A DNA stretch of 64,000 nucleotides, from NCBI RefSeq assembly GCF_031085175.1, contig NZ_JAVHUY010000009.1:62001-126000 (forward strand), given 5' to 3'. Shown one piece after another: positions 44,312 through 54,477 of the stretch. How positions within the stretch are numbered: the stretch's first letter is position 1; every line of letters begins with the position of its first letter. The notes beneath the pieces are model-generated. The model made no database searches, was not told the DNA's origin, and saw nothing but the letters and a program-made list of their open reading frames with translations. Made by a program: the position numbers and the translations under genes. Source of the stretch: Phytohabitans maris (GTDB taxonomy: Bacteria; Actinomycetota; Actinomycetes; Mycobacteriales; Micromonosporaceae).

Positions 44312-46276
44312 GTGACTGTTGACAGCGAGCTGATGCGCCGGCTCAGCCGCATCCCGGCCGACCGGCGGACGAGCTTCCTCACCGGATTGCGGGCGGCCAT
44401 CGCCCCGCCCGCGCCGCTACCGGACGACATCGAGACCCTGATGCGCGAGTGGGCGCCCGGCGAGACCCCGCGCACGCCCCGCACCGTCACCGAGGTGTTC
44501 GCCGAAACGGCCGCCCGGCATCCCGGCCGGGTGGCGGTCGTCGACGGCTCCGGCCGCCGGACGTACGCCGACCTGGCCGCCGAGGTCGAGCGGTTGGCCG
44601 CCGCCCTGCACGCCCGTGGCGTGGACGCGGAGCGCCCGGTCGCGATCCTCACCGGACGCGGCGACGCACGGGCGGTCATCGGGATCCTGGCGGTGCTGCG
44701 GGCCGGCGGGTACTGGGTGCCGATCGACCCGGGCAATCCGGCCGAGCGCATCGCCGCCGTGCTGCGCGACGCCGATCCGGTCCTGGTCCTGGCCGACGCC
44801 GGCACCGAGCCGGCGCTGCCGCCGGACGGTCCGCCCGTGTTTCGCCTGGACCGGCCGTGGCCCGCCGCGCCCCCGCTCGCCGCCTCGCCCGGGCACCCGC
44901 ACCGGCTGGCGTACGCCATCTACACCTCGGGCAGCACCGGCGTGCCCAAGGCGGTGCAGCTCGAGCACGCCGGCGCGGTGCACTTCGTCGAGACCGTCCA
45001 GCGGATGTTCGAGCTCACGCCCGAGGACCGGCTCATCCAGTACGCGTCGCTGGGCTTCGACGTGTCGGTGTTCGAGATCTTCGCCGCCCTGCTGACCGGC
45101 GCCTCGCTGTACCTGCCCGGCGACGACGAGCGGCTGTCGGTGACCGCCCTGTCGGCCGCGCTGCGCCGGGAGCGGATCACCGTCGTGGACCTGCCACCGG
45201 CCATCCTGGACCTGCTCGACCCGGCCGGCTTTCCGGACCTGCGGGTGGCCTTCGTCGGCGGCGAGGCGTTCACCGGCGAGCTGACGACCCGGTGGGCGCG
45301 GCACTGCCGGTTCCTCAACGGGTACGGCCCGACCGAGTGCACGGTGACCGTGGTGGCCAAGGAGTGCACCGGTGAGTGGACCACCTCGCCGCCGATCGGT
45401 CGGGCGATGGACAACCACGTCGCGTACGCCCTGGACGAACGGCTGCGCCCGGTGCCGGTGGGTGAGCCGGGTGAGCTCTGCGTCGGCGGTCCCGGCCTGG
45501 CCCGCGGGTACGCCGGCCGGCCCGGCCTGACCGCCGACCGGTTCGTCCCGGACCCCTGGGCCCGCCACCCGGGCGACCGGCTGTACCGCACCGGTGACCT
45601 GTGCCGCTGGACCGCCGACGGCGACCTGGTCTTCCTCGGCCGCAACGACCGGCAGGTGCAGGTCCACGGGCACCGGGTGGAGCTGGGCGACGTCGAGTCG
45701 GCCCTGGTCCGCACCGACGGGGTACGGCAGGCCGTGGCCACCACCGAGGACAGCGGTCAGCTGGTCGCCTACGTCGTACCGGTCGCCGCGCCGGCCGACC
45801 TGGCCGCGATCCGCGCCCGGACGGCCGAGCTGGTCCCCCGGCACATGGTCCCGTCCCGGCTCGTCGAGGTGGACGCGATCCCGCTGACGGTGAACGGCAA
45901 GACCGACCTGGCCGCGCTGCGCCGGATCCGGCCGGCCGGCGGCGACGCCGGCGTGGCCGAGCTGACCCCGACCCAGCGGCGGTTGCGCGAGACGTGCCTG
46001 TCGCCGGTGCTCGGGACGGTCGCCGCCGGCCCGGACGACGACTTCTTCGAGCTGGGCGGGGACAGCATCCAGGCGATCCGGCTGCTGTCCCGGGTACGCG
46101 AGGAGTTCGGCGCCGAGATCGCGCTGGGCGACTTCCTCCGCGCGCCGACACTGGCCTGGCTCGCGGGCGCGGTCGAAACGGCCGCGCCGGCCGGGGCGGG
46201 CAGCGGCCTGGATGCCATCCTCGCCGGCCTGGCGGACCTGTCCGACGACGAGGTCGAGGCGATGCTCGCCGAGTGA
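44312..46276 (+). CDS. NRPS A-T protein
   Basis: 654 aa from GTG 44312 after GAGGAGGAG. Residues 1-60 form a helical N-terminal extension. Adenylation domain: IYTSGSTGVPKA, NGYGPTECT, YRTGDLC, VNGKTD (A10 with Lys). Carrier protein LGGDSIQAI (Ser near 584), then a helical tail ending LSDDEVEAMLAE, perhaps a docking element. The code read by hand is D-V-F-D-F-G-G-V-T-K, not matched to a known residue by me; Asp278 could pair with a polar or basic side chain. It is transcribed alone between two divergent or convergent operons. Confidence 0.88.
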   Translation: MTVDSELMRRLSRIPADRRTSFLTGLRAAIAPPAPLPDDIETLMREWAPGETPRTPRTVTEVFAETAARHPGRVAVVDGSGRRTYADLAAEVERLAAALHARGVDAERPVAILTGRGDARAVIGILAVLRAGGYWVPIDPGNPAERIAAVLRDADPVLVLADAGTEPALPPDGPPVFRLDRPWPAAPPLAASPGHPHRLAYAIYTSGSTGVPKAVQLEHAGAVHFVETVQRMFELTPEDRLIQYASLGFDVSVFEIFAALLTGASLYLPGDDERLSVTALSAALRRERITVVDLPPAILDLLDPAGFPDLRVAFVGGEAFTGELTTRWARHCRFLNGYGPTECTVTVVAKECTGEWTTSPPIGRAMDNHVAYALDERLRPVPVGEPGELCVGGPGLARGYAGRPGLTADRFVPDPWARHPGDRLYRTGDLCRWTADGDLVFLGRNDRQVQVHGHRVELGDVESALVRTDGVRQAVATTEDSGQLVAYVVPVAAPADLAAIRARTAELVPRHMVPSRLVEVDAIPLTVNGKTDLAALRRIRPAGGDAGVAELTPTQRRLRETCLSPVLGTVAAGPDDDFFELGGDSIQAIRLLSRVREEFGAEIALGDFLRAPTLAWLAGAVETAAPAGAGSGLDAILAGLADLSDDEVEAMLAE

Positions 46277-46284
46277 GCCCGGAC

Positions 46285-46315
46285 GGCGGCGGGTCCCGGA
46301 TCGGGATCCGCCGCC
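46285..46315. terminator. Bidirectional terminator hairpin
   Basis: A 14-bp stem with a single G-T pair (GGCGGCGGGTCCCG / CGGGATCCGCCGCC) and a GAT loop lies between the A-T gene and the convergent LysK-like gene. Confidence 0.8.
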
Positions 46316-46333
46316 CCGTCGTGCCGGAACGTC

Positions 46334-47377
46334 TCAGAGCGCGAGCGAGGTGAGGGCGCGCTCGACGACGGCGACGCCGCGCAGGAAGTCGTCGATGCGG
46401 ATGTGCTCGTCGTCGGTGTGGTCGAGCCGGCTGTCCCCCGGGCCGTACGTGGCCATCGGCACCGACCAGACCTCGCTCAGCGTGTTCATGTCCGAGGTGG
46501 CGGTCTTCACCTTGGCGCCCGGCTCCCCGCCCTCGGCCCGGATCGCACCGCTGAGCGCGCGCACCACCGGGTCTGCGCGCCGCACCCGGCAGGCCGGCAC
46601 CGCGCCCCGCACCGTCACGGTGGCCGCCGGGACCCGGGTGCGCACGGCGGCCACGCAGGCGTCCACGTCGAATCCCGGCGGGGTCCGGACGCTCATCTCG
46701 GCCTCGGCGTGCTCCGGGTCGCCGCGCAGCAGGGTCAGCGTCGCTGCCGGGTCGGCGAAGCTCCGGTGCGCCGACGCCGGGTCGGCCGGGTCGGCGCCGA
46801 TCTCGTCCAGCAACACCGCCCAGGCCCGGACGGCCAGCTCCACCGCCCGCGGGTACGGGGCGCTCGGGTGCGCTCCCGGGCAGTCGGCGCTGACCCGCAG
46901 GTCGAGCTTGCCCTTGTACCCCAGCACCACGTCGGACCAGCCGCTCGGCTCCCCGACGATCACGGCGTCCGGGCGGGGCAGGGTGTCCCGGACCGCCATC
47001 GCGCCGCGGGATCCCGGCGTTTCCTCCTCCACCGCACCGACCACGGTCAGCCGCCCCCGGAAGCCGGTGGCCCGCGCCGCCCCGCAGGTGAGCGCGGCCA
47101 TCGGCCCCTTGGCGTCCACCGCGCCCCGGCCGTGCACCGCGTCGGCGGTGACCCGCAGGGGCGGCCCGCCGGGCACCGTGTCGATGTGCCCGAGCAGCAG
47201 CACGGACGGCCCGGGACCGCGGTCCAGGACGCCGACCGCGTTGCCGGCCGCGTCCAGGTGCGCGGCGAACCCCAGCCGGCGCATGTGGCCGGCCAGGCAG
47301 GCGGCGACCTCGTGCTCCGCGTACGACGGCGAGGCGATCGCGACCAGGTCGGTCAGCAGGTCGACGGGCGAGGTCAT
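46334..47377 (-). CDS. lysK: LysK-like M20 metallopeptidase, releases product from LysW
   Basis: 347 aa. M20-family hydrolase with the di-metal site: GHIDTVPG (His, Asp), [10 protein letters not shown] (bridging Asp), EEETPGSRG (catalytic Glu and metal Glu), VGEPSG (metal Glu) and LDHTDDEHI (His). LysK cleaves the gamma-glutamyl bond between the carrier protein LysW and the finished amino acid. It is coupled to the LysZ-like gene (ATGA), at the end of the carrier-protein operon, matching the last step of the pathway. A general deacylase function is possible, but the context is strong. Confidence 0.88.
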   Translation of the reverse strand: MTSPVDLLTDLVAIASPSYAEHEVAACLAGHMRRLGFAAHLDAAGNAVGVLDRGPGPSVLLLGHIDTVPGGPPLRVTADAVHGRGAVDAKGPMAALTCGAARATGFRGRLTVVGAVEEETPGSRGAMAVRDTLPRPDAVIVGEPSGWSDVVLGYKGKLDLRVSADCPGAHPSAPYPRAVELAVRAWAVLLDEIGADPADPASAHRSFADPAATLTLLRGDPEHAEAEMSVRTPPGFDVDACVAAVRTRVPAATVTVRGAVPACRVRRADPVVRALSGAIRAEGGEPGAKVKTATSDMNTLSEVWSVPMATYGPGDSRLDHTDDEHIRIDDFLRGVAVVERALTSLAL

Positions 47378-48183
47378 CCGGCACCGACCAGTGTGCCGCC
47401 GCCGGCCAGCGCCGCGCGTACCGGCTCGGGACCGGACCCGGCGGCGACCACCACCCGCGGCACTCCGCCGGCCAGCGCCTCGCGCGCGGCGACCAGCTTC
47501 AGGGCCATGCCTCCGGCCGCGTACGCCGGCAGGGTGTCTGCGACGGTCACCGCGGGCAGCACCGAGCCCGGGTCGTCCGGGTCGGTCTGCACGCCCGGGG
47601 CGCCGGTGAGCAGCACCAGCGCGCGGGCCCCGAGTGTCGCCGCGATCGCCGCCGCGGCACGGTCGGCGTCCACGTTGACCGGTGCGCCGTCCTCGTCCGC
47701 GGCCGGCGGGGACACCACCGGCACCACGCCGGCGCCCAGCATCGCGAGCAGGACGGCCGGATCGGCGCGGTCGAGGCGACCGGCGTGCTGGTCGTGGACC
47801 ACCACCCGGCGACCGCCGGACACCGCCCGGACCGCGCGCTTGCGCCGGGCCCGCAGCAGACCGGCGTCCAGGCCGGTCAGCCCGGCCGCCGGCACCCCGT
47901 GCCGGGCCAGGCCGGCGACCAGCCGCGGCTTCACCATTCCGGCCAGGGCCAGGTGGACGACCTCCAGCGTCGCCGCGTCGGTGTAGCGGGTGGTCACGCC
48001 GTCCGGCGAGACCAGTTCCCGGCGCGGCACGCCCAGCCGGCCGGCGAGCCGGTCGATGTCGGCCGACCCGCCGTGGACGAGCACCACCGGGACGCCCGCG
48101 GCGTGCAGGGCGGCGATGTCGGCGCACACCGCGGCCGCGTCCACCGCGGCGTTGCCGCCGCACTTGACCACCACGACGTCCAT
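47374..48183 (-). CDS. lysZ: LysZ-like [LysW]-amino-acid kinase (ArgB family)
   Basis: 269 aa. Amino-acid kinase fold with VVKCGGNAA at the N-terminus (phosphate-binding Lys), [24 protein letters not shown] and LTGAPGVQ. It is expected to phosphorylate the side-chain carboxylate of the LysW-bound glutamate or aminoadipate. The family includes acetylglutamate kinase, but the neighbouring lysW, lysX and lysY assign it to the carrier-protein pathway. Nine bases separate it from the LysY-like gene. Confidence 0.88.
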   Translation of the reverse strand: MDVVVVKCGGNAAVDAAAVCADIAALHAAGVPVVLVHGGSADIDRLAGRLGVPRRELVSPDGVTTRYTDAATLEVVHLALAGMVKPRLVAGLARHGVPAAGLTGLDAGLLRARRKRAVRAVSGGRRVVVHDQHAGRLDRADPAVLLAMLGAGVVPVVSPPAADEDGAPVNVDADRAAAAIAATLGARALVLLTGAPGVQTDPDDPGSVLPAVTVADTLPAYAAGGMALKLVAAREALAGGVPRVVVAAGSGPEPVRAALAGGGTLVGAG

Positions 48184-48192
48184 ACCGGCCTC

Positions 48193-49221
48193 CTAGATCG
48201 GGTGCAGTCCGGTGAAGCCGAGGCCGGACTCCTCCGGCCAGCCCATCCGGATGTTCAGGCACTGCACGGCATTGCCGGCGCCGCCCTTGACCAGGTTGTC
48301 CAGGGCACCGACGGCGGTGACCCGCCCGTCGCCGCGGTCCACCGCCGGGCCGACGTCGCAGAAGTTCGAGCCGGCCAGGATCTTCGGGTCGGGCAGCCGG
48401 AACGCGCCGCGGCGCTGCGCCACGATCCGGACGAACGGCTCGGCCGCGTACGCCCGCCGGTACGCCTCACGCACCTCCCGCGGCCCGGCACCGTCGCGCA
48501 GCCGGGCCCGGCACAGCACCTGGACCCCGCGCACCGCCTCGACGCCGGTCGCGCTCATCCGGCAGGGATGCCCGGTGGCTTGCGCGATCTCGGCCTGGTG
48601 CCGGTGCCGCAGCGGCGCGAACACGCGCATCGCGCCACTGCGCTCGGCGTGCGCGTCGCCCGGCCCGCCGCCGGCACCGGACCCGCTGGAACCGGTCCGG
48701 GCGTCCACCGCGACCTCGCCGTCGATCAGCCCGTCGACGGCCAGCGGATGCACGGCGAGGATCGCCGCGGTGGCCATGCAGCCGGGCACGCTGATCCGGT
48801 CGGCGCCGGTCAGCCGGTCGCGGTACAGCTCGGGGATCCCGGGCGTGAACGACTCCAGCAGCTCCGGCGCGGTGTGCTCGACGCCGTAGTGCTCGCGGTA
48901 CACCAGCGGGTCGCGCAGCCGGAAGTCGCCGGAGAGGTCGAGCAGCACCTTGCCCCGGTCCAGCAGGCGGGGCACCAGGGCCATCGTCTCGGTGTGCGGT
49001 GCGGCCACGAAGAGCACGTCCGCGCCGCTCAGCGCCGCCGGATCGGTGAACGCCAGCCGGGTACGGCCGCGCAGGTTGGGGTGGGCCGTGTCGACCGGCC
49101 GCCCGGCCAGCCGCGCCGAGGTCACCGTGGTGAGCTCGATCTCCGGGTGGCCGAGCAGCAGCCGGACCAGTTCGCCGCCGATGTACCCGGAGCCGCCGAC
49201 CACCGCCGCGGTCGTGGTCAC
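48193..49221 (-). CDS. lysY: LysY-like [LysW]-acyl-phosphate reductase (ArgC family)
   Basis: 342 aa from GTG 49221 overlapping the LysX stop. NADPH-binding [22 protein letters not shown], catalytic Cys in [12 protein letters not shown] and general-base His in RHRHQAEI. It reduces the carrier-bound acyl phosphate to a semialdehyde. In the secondary pathway of vazabitide the product is LysW-bound glutamate semialdehyde, the acceptor for a transketolase; a split transketolase lies upstream in this operon. Confidence 0.88.
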   Translation of the reverse strand: MTTTAAVVGGSGYIGGELVRLLLGHPEIELTTVTSARLAGRPVDTAHPNLRGRTRLAFTDPAALSGADVLFVAAPHTETMALVPRLLDRGKVLLDLSGDFRLRDPLVYREHYGVEHTAPELLESFTPGIPELYRDRLTGADRISVPGCMATAAILAVHPLAVDGLIDGEVAVDARTGSSGSGAGGGPGDAHAERSGAMRVFAPLRHRHQAEIAQATGHPCRMSATGVEAVRGVQVLCRARLRDGAGPREVREAYRRAYAAEPFVRIVAQRRGAFRLPDPKILAGSNFCDVGPAVDRGDGRVTAVGALDNLVKGGAGNAVQCLNIRMGWPEESGLGFTGLHPI

Positions 49222-50081
49222 GACGCACCTCCGACGATCCGGTCCACGATGGACGCGGCGATGTCGAGCCCGCCGTGCGCCGCTTGCAGCCCGGCGAACT
49301 CGACCCGGTGGTTGACCTCGAGCACCAGCACCGCGCCGGCCCGGTCCTCGACCAGGTCGACCCCGGCGATGTCGGCGCCGGTGGCCTCGGCGGCCCGGAC
49401 GGCCAGCTTTTCGGTGTCCGGGTCGAGCACGCACGGCTCGGCGCGACCGCCGCGGGAGACGTTGGTACGCCAGTCGTCGGCGTACCGGCGCATCGCCGCG
49501 ACCAGCTCGCCCCGGACCACCAGCGCGCGCAGGTCGTAACCGGGCTTGTCCACGTACTCCTGCAGATAGACGACCTGGGCCTGCGGCGATGGCTGGGCCC
49601 CGACGTGCTCCAGCACGGTGGCCGCCTCCTCGGCGTCACGGACCCGGGTGACGAGCCGTCCCCAGGACCCGACCAGCGGCTTGAGGACCACCGGGAAGCC
49701 CACCTCCGCGGCCGCCTCTTCGGCCGCGGCCGGCGAGGCGGCCAGGACGGTGCGCGGCGCCGGCAGACCCGCCCGGGCCAGCGCCAGGCTGGTCAGCCAC
49801 TTGTCGCCGCAGGTCTGCACGGCGGCGGCCGAGTTGACCACGGTCATCCCGGCCGCCTCCAGCATGGTGGCCGCGTAGCGGGCCCGGACCTGGCCGATCT
49901 CCCGGTTGAGCACGAGCCCACCCGGGCCGGCCGGGCCGGACGCCGCGCGGCGCAGCGCGTTGGTGTCCAGCACCTCCGCCGCGTGCCCGCCCCGCCGCAG
50001 GGCGGTCAGCAGGCCCTTCTCGTCCGGACCGACCCGGGAGGCCAGCACCAGCACCGGATCGCGACCACCGCGGGCGTTCAC
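49218..50081 (-). CDS. lysX: LysX-like ligase charging LysW (RimK-type ATP-grasp)
   Basis: 287 aa from GTG 50081, overlapping the lysW stop by four bases (GTGA). ATP-grasp features: GFPVVLKPLVGSWGRLV, VVYLQEYVDKPGYDLRALVV, RTNVSRGG and the metal-binding VLEVNHRVEFAG. LysX/ArgX forms an isopeptide bond between the C-terminal Glu of LysW and the alpha-amine of aminoadipate or glutamate. Glutamate is more likely here because a C2-transferring transketolase follows, but I cannot decide this from the sequence. Confidence 0.9.
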   Translation of the reverse strand: MNARGGRDPVLVLASRVGPDEKGLLTALRRGGHAAEVLDTNALRRAASGPAGPGGLVLNREIGQVRARYAATMLEAAGMTVVNSAAAVQTCGDKWLTSLALARAGLPAPRTVLAASPAAAEEAAAEVGFPVVLKPLVGSWGRLVTRVRDAEEAATVLEHVGAQPSPQAQVVYLQEYVDKPGYDLRALVVRGELVAAMRRYADDWRTNVSRGGRAEPCVLDPDTEKLAVRAAEATGADIAGVDLVEDRAGAVLVLEVNHRVEFAGLQAAHGGLDIAASIVDRIVGGAS

Positions 50082-50245
50082 TCTCCCCAGTCCTCGGCGA
50101 CCTCGGGTGCGAGGGCCACCAGCAGCGGCGCGGTGCTGACCACCTCGAGTTCGCCGCGGCACTCGGCGCACTCCAGGATTTCGTGCAGCACCGGTTCGGC
50201 CGGCGCGGTCACGGTCTCGAAGCATTCGGGGCAGGTGGTCGTCAC
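50078..50245 (-). CDS. lysW: LysW-like amino-group carrier protein
   Basis: 55 aa, easily missed because of its size. GTG start at 50245 with GAGGAGG upstream. Two zinc-binding CxxC pairs (TCPEC and CAEC), the core GELEVVSTAP and the invariant C-terminus EDWGE, whose last Glu is joined to the substrate's alpha-amine. The acidic surface guides LysX, LysZ and LysY. Presence of this gene between the synthases and the transketolase defines the operon as a carrier-protein pathway. Its stop overlaps the lysX start. Confidence 0.95.
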   Translation of the reverse strand: MTTTCPECFETVTAPAEPVLHEILECAECRGELEVVSTAPLLVALAPEVAEDWGE

Positions 50246-50289
50246 TTCGGTCCTCCTCGATTGTCGGTACGCGCGAAACTGTCAGAACG

Positions 50290-51267
50290 TCAGAACGTCG
50301 CGAACAGGGGCGAGTCGAGCCCGGGCCGCAGCGCCGAGCGGGCGGCGCGGGCGATCCCGGCCGCCGTGATCCCGACCGCGTCGAGCAGCTCCTCCTGGCT
50401 GCCGACCGCCGAGACGTACATGTCGCCGACGCCCATCCGGACCAGCCGCGGGCCCGGCCGGGAGGCCAGGAGCGCGGCCACCGCCGAGCCGAGGCCGCCC
50501 TCGCGCCAGTGCTCCTCGACGGTCACGACCGCCGCGCAGCCCCGGACGGCGCCCGCGATCGCCGCGCCGTCCAGCGGTTTCAGCGTGTGCACCTGGACCA
50601 CGCGCGCGCTCACGCCGTCGGCCGCGGCCAGCACCTCGGCCGCGGCCAGCGCCCGCAGCGTCGGCAGCGGGCCGCAGGCCAGCAGGCAGACCTCGGTCCC
50701 GTCACGCCGCACCCGCGGCACGCCGATCCGGGGTGGTGGCGCCGGCGGCAGGTCCGGAGTCGGCTTGCGGCCGAGCCGCAGATAGACCGGACCGTCGCGA
50801 TCGTGCGCCTGGTCGAGCAGGGCCACGGTGTCGGCCGCGTCGCCGGGGACCAGAACCGTCATCGCCGGCATCGCGCGCATGACCGCCAGATCCTCCAGCG
50901 CGTGGTGGGTCGGCCCGAGATGACCGGCGGCCAGGCCGCCGTGGGTCGCCGCGATCCGGACCGGGAGCCGGTTGTACGCGATGTCGATCTTCACCGTCTC
51001 GGCGGCGCGGCACGCGGCGAACGCGGCCATCGTGTTCACGTACGGCAGCCACCCGTCGTGGGCCAGTCCGGCCGCCACCCCGAACAGGTTCTGCTCGGCG
51101 ATGCCCAGGTCCAGGTAGCGGTCCGCGGCCGGGCCGAAGTCGGCGCCGGTGAACAGGCCGGTGTCGGAGTCCAGGCAGATCACCCGGGGGTCGTCCCGCA
51201 TCCGGGCGATCAGCCAGTCGCGGTACGCGTGCCGGGTGGCGACCGGCGCCGCGACCGGGGCGGTCAC
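50290..51267 (-). CDS. Transketolase C-terminal subunit
   Basis: 325 aa from GTG 51267, overlapping the N-terminal subunit. Pyrimidine-binding and C-terminal domains of transketolase: RYLDLGIAEQNLFGVAAGLA (catalytic Glu activating thiamine diphosphate), THHALEDLAVMRAMPAMTVLVP and EEHWREGGLG. It pairs with the subunit at 51264-52133. In amino-group-carrier pathways a split transketolase moves a two-carbon ketol unit onto the LysW-bound semialdehyde. Confidence 0.9.
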   Translation of the reverse strand: MTAPVAAPVATRHAYRDWLIARMRDDPRVICLDSDTGLFTGADFGPAADRYLDLGIAEQNLFGVAAGLAHDGWLPYVNTMAAFAACRAAETVKIDIAYNRLPVRIAATHGGLAAGHLGPTHHALEDLAVMRAMPAMTVLVPGDAADTVALLDQAHDRDGPVYLRLGRKPTPDLPPAPPPRIGVPRVRRDGTEVCLLACGPLPTLRALAAAEVLAAADGVSARVVQVHTLKPLDGAAIAGAVRGCAAVVTVEEHWREGGLGSAVAALLASRPGPRLVRMGVGDMYVSAVGSQEELLDAVGITAAGIARAARSALRPGLDSPLFATF

Positions 51268-52133
51268 GACGCCTTCCGGAGGCTGAGGTCCCGATGGGCG
51301 CGGGCGGCGACCCGGGCCGGCAGGGTGGTGTAGTGAGCGTCGATCCGGTTCTCCGCGGCCGGTACGCCGTTGCCCTTCACCGTCCGGGCGATCACGACGC
51401 CGGGCCGGCCCGCGGTCCACGGGGCGGTGCCCAGAGCCGCGCGCAGCTCGCCGTGGTCGTGCCCGTCCACCTCCCGGACGTCCCAGCCGAAGCCGCGGAA
51501 GCGCTCGCCCAGCGGCTCCATCGGGCAGACCCGCTCGGTCGGCGACCCCAGCTGCAGGCCGTTGCGGTCGACCACGGCGACCAGGTGGTCCGCCCGGGTC
51601 GAGGCAGCCGCCATCACCGACTCCCAGCACGAGCCCTCCTGCAGTTCGCCGTCGCCGAGCAGGACGTAGGTGCGCCGCCGCGGCCCGAACCGGCCCGCCT
51701 CGCGCATCCGCGCGGACAGGGCCAGGCCCAGGCCGAGGGCGAGCCCGTGGCCCAGGGATCCGGTCGGCAGCTCCACACCGGGGACCGCCCGGGTCGGATG
51801 GCCGAGCAGCCGGCTGCCCCGCCGGCCGTACCCGGCCAGCTCCGCGGGGTCCAGGAAACCGCGCTCGGCCAGGGTGGCGTACAGGGCGATGGCCGCGTGC
51901 CCCTTGCTCAGCAGGAAGATGTCGCGCCCGGGGTCGTGCGGCCGCTCCGGGTCGACCCGCAGGACGTCGAAGTACAGCACGCTCAGGATGTCCACACAGG
52001 ACAGCGAGCCGCCGAGATGGCCGCCCTCGGCGCCGGCGCACATGTCAACGACGTGGTGCCGGATCCGGGCGGCGGCCGCCTCGACCTCGGTCGCGGTGGT
52101 GCGGCCGGCGGCTGGTACGGCGAGGACGGTCAT
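51264..52133 (-). CDS. Transketolase N-terminal subunit
   Basis: 289 aa. It binds the diphosphate of thiamine diphosphate through [15 protein letters not shown] and [40 protein letters not shown] and [16 protein letters not shown] are further transketolase blocks. A complete transketolase is two chains here. Coupled by ATGA to the aminotransferase gene and to its partner subunit, so a role in making the diamino-dihydroxyheptanoate-like amino acid is inferred. Confidence 0.9.
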   Translation of the reverse strand: MTVLAVPAAGRTTATEVEAAAARIRHHVVDMCAGAEGGHLGGSLSCVDILSVLYFDVLRVDPERPHDPGRDIFLLSKGHAAIALYATLAERGFLDPAELAGYGRRGSRLLGHPTRAVPGVELPTGSLGHGLALGLGLALSARMREAGRFGPRRRTYVLLGDGELQEGSCWESVMAAASTRADHLVAVVDRNGLQLGSPTERVCPMEPLGERFRGFGWDVREVDGHDHGELRAALGTAPWTAGRPGVVIARTVKGNGVPAAENRIDAHYTTLPARVAARAHRDLSLRKAS

Positions 52134-53473
52134 CGTGCCCTCGCCATGCTCGCCACGGTCGGCAGGTTCGCCCAGACCTTCTCGAACGCGTCCGCGTACC
52201 GCTCCAGCGCCGGTCCGGCGTCCGGGTGCAGGTGCCGCTTCTGCAGGGTCAGCGAGTCGTCGATCACCGCGCTGGTGACCGGGGTCGGCGGGGTGGGCGC
52301 CGGCGCGGCGTACGACCAGGGCACGCCACCGCCGAAGCCGACGCGGTCGGTGAAGACGGGCTGCTCGGGGAGCGGCCGGATCTGGTATCGCGACATGGGC
52401 ACTCCTTCGGCCTGCAGCAGGCGGTGTACGGCCCGGCGCAGGGCACCGGGGGTGACGCCGGGCAGGCCGGCGGCCGCCGGGTCGAGCCGGAACCGCAGGA
52501 TGTGCCAGGCGTGGGTGCTGCCGGGCACGACACCCGGCGGGATCAGCCCTGGCAGCGACCGCAACCGGTCGAGGAAGGCGGCCACGTGGCGTTGCCGGGC
52601 CGCCTCGTACGCCGGGAACCGGTCGAGCTGGGACAGCGTGAACGCGGCCTGGACGGAGCTCATCTTGTGGTTCCAGCCGAGCCGGTGGGACAGGTAGTCG
52701 CGGTCGCGGCCGGGCTCGATCACCTCGCCGAACTGCCGGACCGTGCGGGCCCGCGCGCCCACCGCGGCGTCGGTGAAGGTGACCAGGCCACCCTCTCCGC
52801 AGGTGGGCAGGTTCTTCGTCACCTGCAGGCTGAACGAGCCGGCGTCGCCCAGCTGCCCGACCGGCCGGCCACGCCAGGTGGCGGCGTGGGCCTGCGCGGC
52901 GTCCTCCACCACGGCGAGGCCGTGCCGGGCGGCCAGCGCGCCCAGCCGGTCCATGTCGGCCGGCTGGCCGTGCAGGTGAACCGGAAGGATCGCGGCGGTC
53001 CGCGGGGTGATCGCCGCCGCGACGGAGTCCGGGTCCAGCGTGAAGCTGACCGGGTCGATGTCGGCGAAGACCGGCACCGCGAGCTGGTGCAGCGGCGCGA
53101 GGGCGGACGCGACGAAGCTGAGCGCCGGCACCACCACCTCGTCGCCCGGCCCGATGCCGAGCGCGGCCAGGGCGAGGGACAGGGCGGTCGTGCCGTTCGA
53201 CACGGCGACACAGGCGGGCGTGCCGCAGAGCTCGGCCCAGCGGTTCTCCAGCCGGCTGACCGCGGTCTCGCCGTCCGCGTTGGAGACCAGATGGTCGTCC
53301 AGCACGGCGGTGACGGCGGCCCGGTCGGCGTCGGTGATCACCGGCCAGGGCAGGTTGCGCAGCGCCCGGGGCACGGCCGGGGCGCCGCCGAAGGCGGCGA
53401 GCACCTCCGCGGCACGCCGGCGGACCGGAACGGACGGGGCGGTCACGGTGAGCTCCTTCGCGGTCGTGGTCAT
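52130..53473 (-). CDS. DegT-family aminotransferase of the carrier-protein operon
   Basis: 447 aa. Hallmarks: [34 protein letters not shown] with PLP-binding Asp, and Schiff-base Lys in [15 protein letters not shown]. It lies directly after the gene for the 335-aa protein (ATGA overlap) and before the transketolase genes. It is expected to convert the 6-keto group made by the transketolase into the 6-amine of a 2,6-diamino acid. The C-terminal segment is longer than in most sugar aminotransferases, as might suit a protein-bound substrate. Confidence 0.88.
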   Translation of the reverse strand: MTTTAKELTVTAPSVPVRRRAAEVLAAFGGAPAVPRALRNLPWPVITDADRAAVTAVLDDHLVSNADGETAVSRLENRWAELCGTPACVAVSNGTTALSLALAALGIGPGDEVVVPALSFVASALAPLHQLAVPVFADIDPVSFTLDPDSVAAAITPRTAAILPVHLHGQPADMDRLGALAARHGLAVVEDAAQAHAATWRGRPVGQLGDAGSFSLQVTKNLPTCGEGGLVTFTDAAVGARARTVRQFGEVIEPGRDRDYLSHRLGWNHKMSSVQAAFTLSQLDRFPAYEAARQRHVAAFLDRLRSLPGLIPPGVVPGSTHAWHILRFRLDPAAAGLPGVTPGALRRAVHRLLQAEGVPMSRYQIRPLPEQPVFTDRVGFGGGVPWSYAAPAPTPPTPVTSAVIDDSLTLQKRHLHPDAGPALERYADAFEKVWANLPTVASMARAR

Positions 53474-54477
53474 CGGAGGTCGGCGGCGGCACGGCCGAGG
53501 GCGGCGTGCGCCTCCTGGTACGCCCGCCGCAGGCTGCCGAGGTGGTCCCGCAGCGGGCCGGCGCAGGCGGCCGGGTCGGCGCGGCCGTGCGCGGCCGTCA
53601 CCCGGACCGCGGTCCAGCGGTGCGCCACCTGCTCGACCCGGCGACCGGCCTCGGCCAGGGCGGGCCGGTCCCAGCGGGCGCCGAGCGTGCGCAGCAGCTC
53701 GCCGTGCAAGGCCGCCTGGGCCTGCATGCCCCAGCCGAACGTGTACGCCTCGGCGAGCAGCTCCGGGGTGGCCGCCGTGCCCATCCGCGCGCAGTACCGG
53801 CGGAGCCCCTCGGCGCCGGTCCAGACGTCGCCGGAGAGCGCGGCGAACCCGGCGGCGTTGACGTCCAGGGCGAGTCCCAGGCGACCCGGGTCGAGGGCCG
53901 GGATCGCGGCCGGCAGGCGGACGTCGAGCCAGCGGCCGCCGCTCGTGACCGGGCCGCTGAAGAAGACGTCCTGCTCGTCGTCCACCCCGGCGGCGCCGCA
54001 GCTGCGCAGCAGCACCTCGGCGGGTAGCGGGCCGGCGAAGCTCGGGGGCATGGCGTCGGACACCGCCACGGTGCCGGCCGTCCCGTCCACGTCGTACACC
54101 ACCAGGAGATGGGCGGCGTGCACGTCGCGGTACGCGGGCCGGAACGGCAGGTGGTAGTTGTCGACCGCGACCACCGGTAGCCGCCCCGCGGCGAGCGCGT
54201 CGCGCCACTCACCGAGCGGGTCGGCCGGGTCGATCGCCCGCCAGCGCGAGGTGACCTCGTGCAGCGGCAGCAGGCTCCCGGCCAGGTCGCCGGGGCGGCG
54301 GCAGGGCCAGTAGTACTCCTCCGGCCGCACGTCGCCGGGGTGATACCGGAACTCCCAGCTCAGCCCGAGCACCTCGACCGGGTCGTGGCCCGCCTCCAGC
54401 AGCAGGGTGGCCAGCGTGGACTGCAGGCAGCTGACCGGGTCGCGGTACCACTGGGCTACGCCCCGAACGCAGGTCAT
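53470..54477 (-). CDS. Unknown protein with BtrH/cysteine-peptidase-like N-terminus; aziridine-forming candidate
   Basis: 335 aa. N-terminal half resembles the BtrH_N/C39-like fold: Cys17 in [12 protein letters not shown], His123 in [13 protein letters not shown] and Asp129 close by, which could form a transfer triad. The C-terminal half is all-helical with many Ala and Arg. I do not recognise a closer family. It overlaps the aminotransferase gene and the 190-aa gene at both ends and follows the sulfotransferase gene. In the azinomycin and vazabitide clusters two adjacent proteins of new fold (AziU3/U2, Vzb10/11) close the aziridine by sulfate elimination; this pair has the right position, but I cannot confirm homology. 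Confidence 0.55.
   Translation of the reverse strand: MTCVRGVAQWYRDPVSCLQSTLATLLLEAGHDPVEVLGLSWEFRYHPGDVRPEEYYWPCRRPGDLAGSLLPLHEVTSRWRAIDPADPLGEWRDALAAGRLPVVAVDNYHLPFRPAYRDVHAAHLLVVYDVDGTAGTVAVSDAMPPSFAGPLPAEVLLRSCGAAGVDDEQDVFFSGPVTSGGRWLDVRLPAAIPALDPGRLGLALDVNAAGFAALSGDVWTGAEGLRRYCARMGTAATPELLAEAYTFGWGMQAQAALHGELLRTLGARWDRPALAEAGRRVEQVAHRWTAVRVTAAHGRADPAACAGPLRDHLGSLRRAYQEAHAALGRAAADLR

Noticed and set aside
46334-50245. lysK, lysZ, lysY, lysX and lysW as primary lysine or arginine biosynthesis
   Set aside because: They are co-transcribed with transketolase, sulfotransferase and aminotransferase inside an NRPS cluster, and share its operator motif.
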